From NCBI GenBank assembly GCA_030867875.1, contig JAOWCC010001634.1, forward strand, positions 98,187,321 through 98,251,320: a stretch of 64,000 nt of DNA, written 5' to 3'. The translations under genes were made by a program, and so were the position numbers. This DNA comes from Actinernus sp. WN-2022. Taxonomy: Eukaryota; Cnidaria; Anthozoa; Actiniaria; Actinernidae. This document shows, one piece after another, positions 24,038-34,200 of the stretch; position 1 is the first letter of the stretch, and every line of letters begins with the position of its first letter. The notes below the pieces were generated by a model. It did no database searches. It saw only the letters and a list, made by a program, of their open reading frames with translations, and was not told the DNA's origin.

Positions 24038-24603
24038 ATCCGCTCTGTTCTGATTCACAGCACTTATTGGGAGCGATGACTTGAGGGCTGTGATCAACGA
24101 GATGGACAAGGCGTTCAACTACTCACAAAAGGTACTAAACACGAAATGTTTAGCTGTGAATGCCCGTTTGTATCCTAGATACGCATAATTTGAGCAAAGA
24201 AAACTTAGTTCGTCCAGTCGCGTTATGCGTCTTCTGCCCGTTTTTATACTAGACGAACTAAGAAGACACACTACGTTTATGAGGCAGTACTAGAGGCATT
24301 ATGCGTCTCTGGGCTAATGTTATGGCCTGTACTATATTCCAGCACGCCACGTTCTGATGCAGTGATTCACATTGTTGTTTGACAGCTGACTACGACCGAT
24401 CATTTCTCAAAAATGTCTTACAGATTTTCAACATGACAAGACGCTGGTATGATTGCGTTATCAGTCATTGCGTTCGAGGTATTCATAGCCTGTGTGAGCA
24501 GCGGCTGTAGACAGGCTAGATTTTCACGAAAAACTACTGTCCACACTCATTACTGTCCTCCTAAATTATTGTCCTACTGATCTAACCCTAGCTAGGACAA
24601 TTA
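24038..24603. other. Non-coding stretch
   Basis: No gene recognised. Short similar phrases (CGTTATGCGTCTTCTGCCC and GGCATTATGCGTCTC) recur near 24222-24305, without clear periodicity. Confidence 0.4.
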
Positions 24604-24895
24604 ATAATAATAATATTCTTTATTTAAAGAAGGTAACATCCAAAAGCAAAGCTTACAAACTTGTGGCCCTCAACTACTAATTTAAGTATAAAATATAACT
24701 TTACATATAGGTAGCAAATACGATAAAAAACACGGATAAAACTAAGATGTACATTATATACAAATGAAATCAGAACCACAATTACTAACTAATAACATAT
24801 TTATAGCTAAATTGATCTAATTTAATCTAGGAATTGAACGAGTACATATATATTGACTAGAGACTGAGAGATTAAGATATATGAATTACAAAATG

Positions 24896-27160
24896 CTAAA
24901 CTTTAAAGTGGTCAATTAACTTCTGTTGCAATAAAATATTATAGAAGTATCTGGACTTGAACATATTCAAAGAGGATACATCTTTAACATCAACTGGTAA
25001 TGAGTTCCACAATGATGAGGCTATAAAAGCAAATGATGTGCCGCCTGCTGTTGTTAGGGATATCTTTGGAATCTGTACATTAAACCTAGACGAGCGAGTG
25101 TGTATTCTGTGTACTTTCTTAATAGGTTTAATGCCATCTGAAAGATAGGCTGGTGCATAGCCATTTAAAATCTTAAACATTAATATACAGCTCAAGTAAT
25201 TACAGACTTCATGGATAGGAATCCAGCTAAGTGTATTTAATAAGGGAGCGGAAGGGCTAAGTGCAGGTGCGTCTAATATAGTTCGAGCAGCTCGTTTTTG
25301 TAATCTAAGAAGGCGGTACTTACCTTCTATGGAGCAGCCACCCCAAACTGTGGCACAGTACTCAATCACAGGCTTAATTAGTGCATTATAAAATAGTATT
25401 CTTTCTGCATGAGGTATGTACCTTTTGTTGCGGTTATGTAATCCGATGCGTTCCGAAACCTTCTTTTCAGTATAATCAATGTGGATATTCCATGATAATG
25501 ATTTGTCAATATGTACACCAAGTAGTTTAATCGATTCAGTTGACTGCAGTTTCGTGTTATTCACCTCAATGCTTATATCGCGATCAAGCGCCGAAATACT
25601 GCGTTTGCTTCCAACGAGCATGACTTTCGTTTTCGTGGTGTTGATAACCATTTTATTATGAGAAGCCCAGGCCTGGATTGGTTTGAATCCTTCTATTAAC
25701 TTTTGTTCAATGGCTTCTAGAGATTTCCCGGATACTGTTTGTGTCGTGTCGTCAGCATACATGTCGATGGTAGATTCATTAGTGTGGAGCGATAAATCAT
25801 TTATGAAAATGACAAACAGGAGAGGTCCCAATACTGAACAGTAAGGTACGCCATGAGTGACTGGTAACGTAGATGATATCGCATTGGCGATCTTGACAGA
25901 CTGTCGACGATTACGGAGATATGACTTGAACCAGGCAAGGGAAGAATCGTTTAGGCCATAAAGCTGTAGTTTCATCAGTAGAACATCTATAAGATCAAAG
26001 ACCTTGCGGAAGTCAATGGCTATTAAACCATTAAGCAAACCTTTATCAATGTTCATAAATAATTCATCGACGATCTTCACCAAGGCTGTCTCACACGAGT
26101 GAGCCTTACGAAAACCAGATTGGTTTTTGTAAAGCAAATTGTGGTCACTTAGAAATTCATAGGAGTTGTGAACATGCTTTTCCAATAACTCAGAGAGAAT
26201 CGGTAGGACCGAGATGGGACGATAATTGTTACAGTCTTTCTTGTCACCACTTTTGTGAATTGGAGTAACACGTGCATATTTCCATGGTTCAGGGAAAACT
26301 CCGGTTTGTATCGAGAGGTTGAAAAGCTTGATAACATGAGGAGTAATGACATGTGCACTGATTTTCAGCAGACGGGCACTCAAACCATCCATACCTGTTG
26401 ACTTGGATGATGACAAGGTTTTTAGTTCCTTATAAACTGTGTCTTCGTCAATAAGGGGGATCGCAAACTTGTCGCCAGCAGGGTTAAGTGTTTCAATATG
26501 CTGTTGGAGAGATTGATGGAAATCGTTAGTAAGCAAAGATGAAAATATGGACTGGTCGGGGCTCATGGTAGAATTAAAATGGGTAGCAATATTTGAGAAA
26601 TAATAGTTGAAAGTTTCAGCAATAGTAGATGGATCGGTTATCTCTACACCATCGATATTTAGGCAGTTGATTCTTTCCAAAGTTTTCCTACCGTTTAGAG
26701 ACTTCAAATGTCTCCAAATACCCTTAGGATTTTCGGTATTTTCGGTATTTTCGGTATTGTCTCTGACGAGAGTAACAATTGTATTTCTCTGTTTTCTATA
26801 ACAATGCCAGGAGTCATGGTCACGGCTTAGCTTAGCTTTGAAGTGAAGATTGTCTCTGATTTTCATAGCCTTACCGATCTCAGTTGTAAACCACGGTGGC
26901 TGGCGGGGTTTACGAATCCTTCTCTCTACCCAAGGTGCATGCTGATCCACCACATCGAGGTATAGCGTGGACCACGTATCAAGGGCTGCATTTGGGTCTT
27001 CGTCCCACAGGTCAATATTATACCAGGGGACACTTTTTAGGTCATTGAGGAAGGCTTGATCATGGAAGTTCTTAAAATTACGATATTTAATGGTAGCGTG
27101 GGAACCAGGATGGGTTCTATTATATAGACGAATGAAGCACACAGGTAGGTGATCAGACAA
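24896..27160 (-). pseudogene. LINE reverse transcriptase (ORF2, C-terminal 754 codons)
   Basis: Copies the element RNA into DNA at a nicked target. The frame begins at the end of the endonuclease (SDHLPVCF box) and contains GIWRHLKSLNG, KSTGMDGLSARLLK, NNYRPISVLPILSELLEK, QSGFRKAHSCETAL, the catalytic MYADDT (polymerase Asp pair), and a C-terminal thumb with KLLGVHIDKSLSW. The usual GVPQGSVLGP motif reads GVPYCSVLGP, and the AFDxVDH motif reads VFDLIDV. Both suggest decay although the frame stays open. A 9-bp triplication (CGGTATTTT, about 26728-26756) inserts repeated Thr-Glu-Asn residues near residue 137. Not a host gene. Confidence 0.85.
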
Positions 27161-27177
27161 AGAAATGCTTAGAATGT

Positions 27178-27686
27178 TTACATATTGAATATTCCGTGGA
27201 TGAGAAGTATATATATGATCAAGACACGATCCACTAATACCGGTCTAGTCACGTCTTTGACTAATTGGTCCATTTGAAGCGTTGAAATGGATCTAAATAA
27301 AGGATGAGACTTACCCTTGTTATTGAGATTTATGTTGAAATCACCCAAAATGATGGTTTCCTTGTTTTCAACATGAGCTGAATCAAACATTTCTTCCAAC
27401 TTCTTATCAGTAATGGTAAGGGTGTCGGGAGGTCTGTAAACACTACAAATTAATAGGGAGTTAACTGAAGCCATATGGCTTCTAGACTGTTATCCTCTAG
27501 GTCATTACGTCTGGTAAAATTAATTTGCTCACTCAAAAAAATAAGCAAACCTCCTCCTTTCCTATTTAACCTATCCCTTCTAACTAGTTCGTAACCTGGA
27601 ATTAGAAATTCAGTAGAGCTAACTGAACTGTTAAGAAAAGTTTCACTTATAGCTAGGATGTCAATTTCAATCTGAATTAAAAACAT
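27178..27686 (-). pseudogene. LINE endonuclease domain, two frames
   Basis: This segment would nick target DNA for priming. The first frame (27686-27450) shows DILAISETFLNSSVS and GGGLLIFLSEQINFTRR, as in APE-type LINE endonucleases. The frame shifts near 27470. The second frame (27474-27178) shows LLICSVYRPP and IILGDFNIN (the catalytic GDFN box). It shifts again near 27235 before the SDHLPV box at the start of the reverse-transcriptase frame. The two frameshifts inactivate the copy. Confidence 0.8.
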
Positions 27687-27763
27687 TGATATTTGTTCAA
27701 ATTTAGCATCAGTCAGACACTGGATGTTCCACTGGCATACTCGCAGGCCATCGGTAGGGAAGG

Positions 27764-28375
27764 TCAGGGATCCAAAATATTCGTGTTATCATCAGGGTGA
27801 GATTCCTCTGACTCACTAGCTGTCATATGTAGTGAGTCGTCCTCGTCCACAACCTTGTCTGAGTACAGTAGCTGTTCCTCATCGTGACACCAATCCTGTG
27901 CATTATCATTCGGTTCAGGATCCAAATCATTTGCGTTGTTACTGTTCACTGAGGAGAGTGTAGAGGATCCATCGTCATCAGATAATTCAAATAAACATCG
28001 GTCACATATCCATTCGAGAGAGTTGACACCAGAAAAAGAGTCCGCTGATAAGCATTTTACGTGATAGTTCGTATCACAGTATGCACAGAACACATTTTTC
28101 TGATTACAGCGGACAGTTTTATCACAGCTGGGGCATACCGGTTTTGGGATGCGTGGGCCAGGCTGTGATTCAATGTCCCCATGCTTAGTTAGATCAACAG
28201 TTATTGGTTGGTAATCTCTGTCGTAATGTACATCATACATACACACTGTTGACACTGAAGGAACTGTGACGCTAGAGCAGTGGAGGGACGTATTTCTGAC
28301 CATTGCATCTATGGGTTCAGCAGCAAAAGTATAGGCCAAACTTTGTAGATATATTATTGGGAAATCAATGAACAT
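27764..28375 (-). CDS. LINE ORF1 with PHD-type zinc finger
   Basis: 203 codons, intact. Residues about 80-130 carry CPSCDKTV, CNQKNVFCAYCDTNYHVKCL and WICDRCLF. The Cys4-His-Cys3 spacing fits a PHD finger. An acidic C-terminal tail (SDDDGSS, EEQLLYSDKVVDEDD) follows. PHD-like ORF1 proteins accompany CR1/L2-like LINEs in several animals and may bind the element RNA or chromatin. It is separated from the endonuclease frame by about 80 bp with stops. The start was taken at the first ATG. It belongs to the transposon, not the host. Confidence 0.7.
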   Translation of the reverse strand: MFIDFPIIYLQSLAYTFAAEPIDAMVRNTSLHCSSVTVPSVSTVCMYDVHYDRDYQPITVDLTKHGDIESQPGPRIPKPVCPSCDKTVRCNQKNVFCAYCDTNYHVKCLSADSFSGVNSLEWICDRCLFELSDDDGSSTLSSVNSNNANDLDPEPNDNAQDWCHDEEQLLYSDKVVDEDDSLHMTASESEESHPDDNTNILDP

Positions 28376-28380
28376 AAAAA

Positions 28381-29301
28381 AAAATCATTTAGTACAGAAT
28401 CCCGTAAAGTCATAACTTCTATCCCTGTCGAGTTTTCTGGTGGATCCATACAGATAGTATATCCCTGCTGATAGTGGCTTAATTGATGCATCTTTACATT
28501 CAGTCATAACAATAATAGACTCTTTAACATAGACCTAATCTACCGTAGCAAATCAATGTTCAATTTTTCAAAGGGTTGATTGCCTTAAAGGGACACTGTC
28601 AACGCCAAAATGAGAATCTTTCTTCGGGCGAAAGACACAAATAATTACTCAGATTACCAGAGTATGTTATCAAGGTATATTGGAGAAAATATGAAATAAT
28701 TGTGAAGGAGGATGGCAAAGATTCGACCGGATGAAAATTACTGCTTTTAAGAGAAGTTTAGAGCAACTTGAAATTGGTTCACTCATGTAACCGAATTTAT
28801 GTTTCTAGAATACGCTTTCATAATCCACTTTAATCTTTGCCATTCTCTATGGAAAACGTTTTAAAAACATATCAGGATAATTGAAATGGTGCTTCTAACT
28901 AAATGTGTTATTTTTCAAGTTTTCTTTAAAATAAGTTTCAAGGTGCAATTCGATTGACACAGTTGCTTTGAGCTAAAAGTAGTTCAGCTTCCGATTGTTA
29001 GTTCTAACATGTTGAACGTATTACACATTGCTTTCGTCGACTGAGCGATGTGATTGCGAGCTTGGACAACAGTCTTCCATTATTTTAGTGAAACAGTCAA
29101 GTTTTTAAACCTGAAACGGTGGACCTGTGTACTTTGAATATTTTGACGCCTACTTTTGCAATTTGAATCCCCTCCCCCCTCCCTTTAGGCTCATTCGATC
29201 AGCCGCCTTCTTTTTCTTTAGTTCCCCATACTTTAAGAGTTGTTGAAACCTCGGGGTTTAGTGACTTTCATTCGTAACAATTATAAGGTACAGTAACCGC
29301 C
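28381..29301. other. Non-coding stretch with possible MITE
   Basis: At about 28573 the sequence TTAAAGGGACACTGTCAACG resembles the inverse of GATTGACACAGTTGCTTTGA at about 28951-28975. A decayed 400-bp inverted-terminal-repeat element is likely. Nothing else recognised. Confidence 0.35.
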
Positions 29302-29378
29302 CGCTCACGGTTTAGCTCAGTTGGTAGAGCACGGTCTAGAGAGCGGGAGGTCGCGGGTTCGAATCCCGGCCGCGTCCT
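29302..29378 (+). ncRNA. tRNA-like / tRNA-derived SINE head
   Basis: A-box-like TTTAGCTCAGTTGGTAGAGC (from 29310) and B-box-like GGTTCGAATCCC (29356-29367) have normal tRNA spacing, and a D-arm hairpin is clear. The acceptor ends do not pair well and the T stem has a mismatch. I read it as the pol III promoter head of a SINE or a tRNA pseudogene, not a working tRNA. The following TTGGGCAGGGACGTATAAGT would be the SINE body. Confidence 0.55.
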
Positions 29379-29826
29379 TGGGCAGGGACGTATAAGTCGT
29401 TGGCCTTGTTTCCACCCTCTTCAAATCTATACAAGGGAGACGTAAAATGAGGACCTGTTGTGGTATATCGAGAAAGGCGGATACAACGTAGGCTAGAAAG
29501 AGTAAGGGATTGTCTCCCTAAACAATAGTCTGGTATTCCGACTGAGGTACTAACACTAAATCACTCGTTATTTTAGACTGCACGGCAGCACATTGCGCCA
29601 CAATAGCAGTCCGTACCATAAAAATAACCTTGTGAAGCGCATTTGAATATATCCATATAGACATTGCGCTATATAAAGGAATACTTTTACCTTTAAAGTA
29701 CTGTAACATGAATGCCAGATTTCAGCTTGTCGATGTCAAATGTCCTTCTCTACAAATCTTACTCAGTTGTCCGTTGATTATTACTTCATCATGGTCTTTG
29801 GTTATACAACAACCGACAACAACTAG

Positions 29827-29832
29827 TTTATT
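29827..29832 (-). terminator. Candidate polyadenylation signal AATAAA
   Basis: On the minus strand AATAAA lies about 295 bp past the stop of the Ig/collagen gene. It is the first canonical signal I noticed downstream. Confidence 0.4.
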
Positions 29833-30125
29833 GATACCATTGATTACATAAGTAATAAGTAACAGGTAAATGCGAAGTATAGTCCAGATTAGATACATGG
29901 AAGCTCAGAATAAGTAAAAAGCTAAACTAAGCTAAGCCATCAAATATAGTATAGGTCAGAACTACGGAAGTACAATGCTCTTCTTTGGTATAAAAGAACT
30001 GAGAAGGTGATGCAAACATAATTATCGTGGTTTTGGAGATGGTAAACTAGTAAGAAAGAAAGGTAATCATTGTGACAGAAAGTGCCCGTTAGTAAACCGG
30101 CTGCTATGTGATTGATCTTAGATCC

Positions 30126-31264
30126 TTACATAGACCCGTGGCATCTGAATTTACCCAGCGTGTGATAACCACGTTCATTACTGTGACCAGTATCGCCAAA
30201 CCTCAGCTGAGAGACAGGTAGAGTGGACTTGTCAGTCAGTAGACCACTATCACCGTGCCACTCCCAGTGACTACCAATATCGTTACAATTACAGCCTGCT
30301 CCCCGCTGACATGTGTTCGTCATACCGCAGGCACACTTGCTACTTCCAGGTGTGGCCCCACCCCAGTAATGCTGTTTGACATTGTCACGTGATACCCACC
30401 ATCCATAATTGTCCGCAACAAATCCAACATCTCCCCGACATTCAAACTTAATAAACTGCTCACAGTTTGTGGATACTCGAGTCAGTGCTGCCAACTGTGC
30501 CATCGTTGTACCATTGTAGTGAACATCTTTACTGTACGAACCCACTCCTTCAAAACCATCTACAAGAGTTCTAGCTTCGCTATCATGACTAATCACCGTC
30601 ACCCCCACCCCTCCCCTGTCAGTCATGTCACAGTACACGCTAAACTGTGCCTGTCCTGACTGGCCATCAGGATCGATGACGTAATTACCAGATGGCGTAG
30701 AGGGAGAGTTTCTCTTTAGTTCACTACAAGATTTAGGTTGTCGTACGTGTAGTGTTGTCGTGGCTTTTATGGATCGACGAAAGTTTCTTGCAGTACAAGA
30801 ATAGACTCCCGCATCTCGTGAAGTACTACTTGGTATCACAAGAGTTCCATTTGATAAAATATTTACAGAGACTAGTAGCGGTTTTCTATCTTTTTGCCAT
30901 ATTATTTCCGTGGCACCAGTTGCCTTACAGTGAAGAGCAATGCGCTGACCTGGTGTGTGAATACTCTCTATTGGTGGTTTAACAACAAATATCAAGGGAG
31001 TTAATACCGTTATCTGAACACGAGATGTTACTTTACCGAGGAGATTCACCGCATGACAGAAGTAATCACCGCCTTCATCAATTCGTATTCTTGTTATCAT
31101 CAAGCTACCTGCTCTAATATTGGTTCTTAATGTTGGTAGTTCCCCAAAGCCCTTGGACCATTTTATAATGGGGCTTGGAAGACCAGAGGCTTGACATGTG
31201 AGGGCGACGTTGGTCCCTTGTTCAACTATGATGGACCTTGGCTTGTGAACGAATCGTGGTGGCA
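30126..31264 (-). CDS. Exon 3: Ig domains 2-3 and fibrinogen-like domain, stop
   Basis: 1139 bp after acceptor TTCTACTTTTCAG. Residues 291-378 form Ig2 (Cys314, Trp326, Cys360 in DEGGDYFC). Residues 379-463 form Ig3 (Cys403, Trp413, Cys447 in DAGVYSC). From residue 470 (SCSELKR) there is a fibrinogen-like domain with [28 protein letters not shown] and GCNCND. It ends [20 protein letters not shown] and FRCHGSM. The CNCN..W..D.G.LT..LPV..L..GDTG pattern is that of contactin-associated/neurexin IV proteins rather than ficolin. The stop TAA is at 30126-30128. Confidence 0.85.
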
Positions 31265-34200
31265 CTGAAAAGTAGAATATAGTCTAATAAAATGGTTGTT
31301 ATACTGACTGTGTAATTATATTTAGATAGCTGTGCCATAAGTTGTGTTGTTTACCGTGTCGTACAAACAAACTAATGGATGCAAAGTGCATATCATCTTT
31401 TGTTTTCGTATAGATGAAATGTTCTTGCCATCGAGTAAAAATAATTCACGAGAAAACCAAGAATTGAGTTTCTAATTGTTTTTAAAAAATCTTAGATAAT
31501 ACCATAATGGTGGATTAAACAATATTTTGTTGTAAATATATTTTGTTGACACACCTTGCACGATAAGACTAGCCCATTCCTCTACTACCCCCATAATACT
31601 GCTAGCCGTACAACCGTACTCGCCCTGATCGCTTGACGTCACGTATTTGATTGACAGTCCTCCACTTGAATCCACCACGTGACGGCCTACTGGAAGTGTG
31701 GAATTCCTACGTGACCATGTGACCTTTGGTTTTGGGTTTCCCCTGGCAACACACTTGAACCAAGCAGTATTACTGTTATTGACAACAAGAGGCTTTGGTG
31801 GAACCACAAATGTAGGGGTTGAATTGGGTTCTGCTGGATCTCCTTTAGGACCTGGTGGACCTCTTGGACCAGGTGGCCCCTGTGGTCCTGGTAGTCCTTG
31901 AGGACCCTGATTCCCATGAGGCCCTGGAGCTCCCGGCTGGCCAATTGGTCCATGTTTTCCAATATTCCCTATGGGACCTTGTGGTCCTCTTTTACCTGGT
32001 GGTCCTTGTCGTCCTCTCCTGCCCCTGCTGCATCTTGGTCCTCGTAGACACAGTTTGTGGTTGTTGGCGCATGCTTCATTCTTGAGAATGTTTACTAGTT
32101 CCTGTCTGATTAGAGGTCGAATGAGACGAATGTTGACTGATGATGAGTTATTTGATGTGTTGATACTCCGAGGTAATCTTGAAGGAAAACCTGGAAATAA
32201 GTGATGCAATTATGGAGTGTAAGTGTATAATAGACAAGGAGAGTAATATTAGCGTTTCATCCCAGATTGTGCCATATACGAAAAGATTGAAGTGGAAAAC
32301 TCATTATGGTTTTTAATACTTTTAATGTCGGTGCCAGATATTGTTATTAGGTGCCTGGTGATTAATACTTTTAATCTGCCTTTTCTTATCACTCAGTAGA
32401 GTGAGTGGAGTGAGTGACCTTTGATTAAAAATATCAAGACAAGTCCTTCATACAGTTCAGTATAAAATGCCATCATGAATAGGATGGAATCTTTTAGGAA
32501 GGTTGTTGACATTTTATTAATCGGGCTGCCTGTGGGCAGACCCGAGTCTTAAATCGCAAGTGTTTATTAATACTCGGGCTGCCTGTGGGCAGGCCCGAGT
32601 CTCAAATCGCAAGTGTTTATTACTCGGGCTGCCAAATCGCAAGTGTTTAATATTTTTATTTTCCAAGTCGAGGTATTTCGCCCCCAACCAATCAGCTCAC
32701 ACTGTTCAAGTCGTTCAAGTACACATACCTGAACACCGCGCCGCCCTGGCGCCGCATAATATCTAAAAGGTCAACCGGAAGCCACAGACTGCGGATATAT
32801 TTTTTACTCTATCCTGAGGACTATAGCAAAGCTGAAACAACGTGTATATAGCTTTAAACAAACTCTATTTCGGCTAGCCAAACTAGCCTTCTTCAGGTGC
32901 CTAGATGTTGTAAGTGGAGAGTTCTAAAATAGGGGCTTTACCTCGGTGTAACAACCTCACAAAACTCCCTTTGTTAACTATGAATAATTTAGGCCTTAGA
33001 ATATTTCTCGAGCACCCGAAGCGGCACTTATAAATTTTACAAGGAATTGGGGAGCCTCTACTTGAAAAAGTTTTTCACTGCGCTCAGCGTAGGAATACAA
33101 TCCAGGAAGCTAAGATTTATAGAACGACTGACACAATCCTACCCAAACAGTAACCGCTAGACCACGAGTGACGAGATTATTGGCGTATGCTTAACTTTCG
33201 TTAGAGCTGTTAAACGAGAATCCTCTCACGAGCGAGGTTTTGGTTCGAGAAAGGCTTCGAACAGTTCCCTTTATAGCTCTGTAATATACACTAGTGAGTA
33301 AATTGAAGTTTTGTCAATGAAGGTAATTAAGCTTTTAATTAGAGATAACCAACATTCCAGTTATGAACACAGCAGATAAAGTTACACAGAGGACTACGAA
33401 TGCAATTAACATGACTGTAAGCTGTAGAAAGAACAGTAGTGAAATATAGTGGCAGCTCTATCGGCAGGATGGACAGGATACAACTTATGATATGGGATAA
33501 ATATAAACATTGAGACAATCATATATATTTTAGTACTCGGAACCTCCAGTACAACAGAACAGCAGACTGTAAATTGTAGACGTGTGTTACATGAATAAGT
33601 AGTGTTTACAGTAAAAGGTCAATTTCTTTAATTTACATACGAGAAAAACATATCTAATGTACATATCATGAAAAACAAAAATATTAAATTACATACATAT
33701 ACTAGGGGAGCAGAGAGTCACCGCGACTGATAACTCCCCTACCCCACTCCTAATAAATAATAGGAGTGGAGTACCACCCCTCCCTTGTCACCATGCCTTA
33801 GAATGGAATGTATGGAATGTAAAGAATGTAGAAAAAAAGAAAAATGGTAACGGTTATGTGTATACAGCCCGAGTTATAGCCTGCGTCGCATCCGAACTGA
33901 ACCCCGGTTAAGTCCGTCTGCGAATAGGCCTTTTGCATCAATTGATCACGTGACGATTTTCCCATAGCAACGCATGTGGAGGGCAAGCCATTCTAACATT
34001 CCTTGACAACAGAGAGAGCGTGAGAGAGACCAGCGTGAAACCTCAATACTAGAAGTTCTGCCGGTTCCTTTGTTATTCGTCTTCAGCCCAAATTTATCAG
34101 AACTATTTAGCTTTAAATCTTATAGTTCAGTGTTAGAGGATTTTAAGAGCCGTAAGACGATCAGAAATAGCTTTCTGAAGCCAAAACCGAACCGGACTCT

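Larger units (their letters stand above)
24604..28380 (-). mobile_element. Near-complete L2/CR1-like LINE
   Basis: Reading on the minus strand: a PHD-finger ORF1 (28375-27764), an apurinic-like endonuclease in two frames (27686-27178), a reverse transcriptase (27160-24896), a 3' UTR of about 290 bp, and an (ATT)n tail at 24604-24620. A microsatellite tail rather than poly(A), and PHD-EN-RT order, fit the L2/CR1 group. Two frameshifts in the endonuclease make it inactive. The 5' end is uncertain. No target-site duplication was found by eye. Confidence 0.85.

Noticed and set aside
29302..29378. Functional tRNA gene
   Set aside because: Acceptor ends do not pair and the T stem has a mismatch; better read as a SINE head or pseudogene.
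31698..32204. Plus-strand Gly/Pro-rich frames opposite exon 2
   Set aside because: Antisense shadows of the collagen repeat on the minus strand.
31472..32209. A stand-alone 245-codon collagen/Ig gene starting MHHLFPG
   Set aside because: The apparent start and the tail after IVQ lie outside splice sites whose phases match the neighbouring exons.
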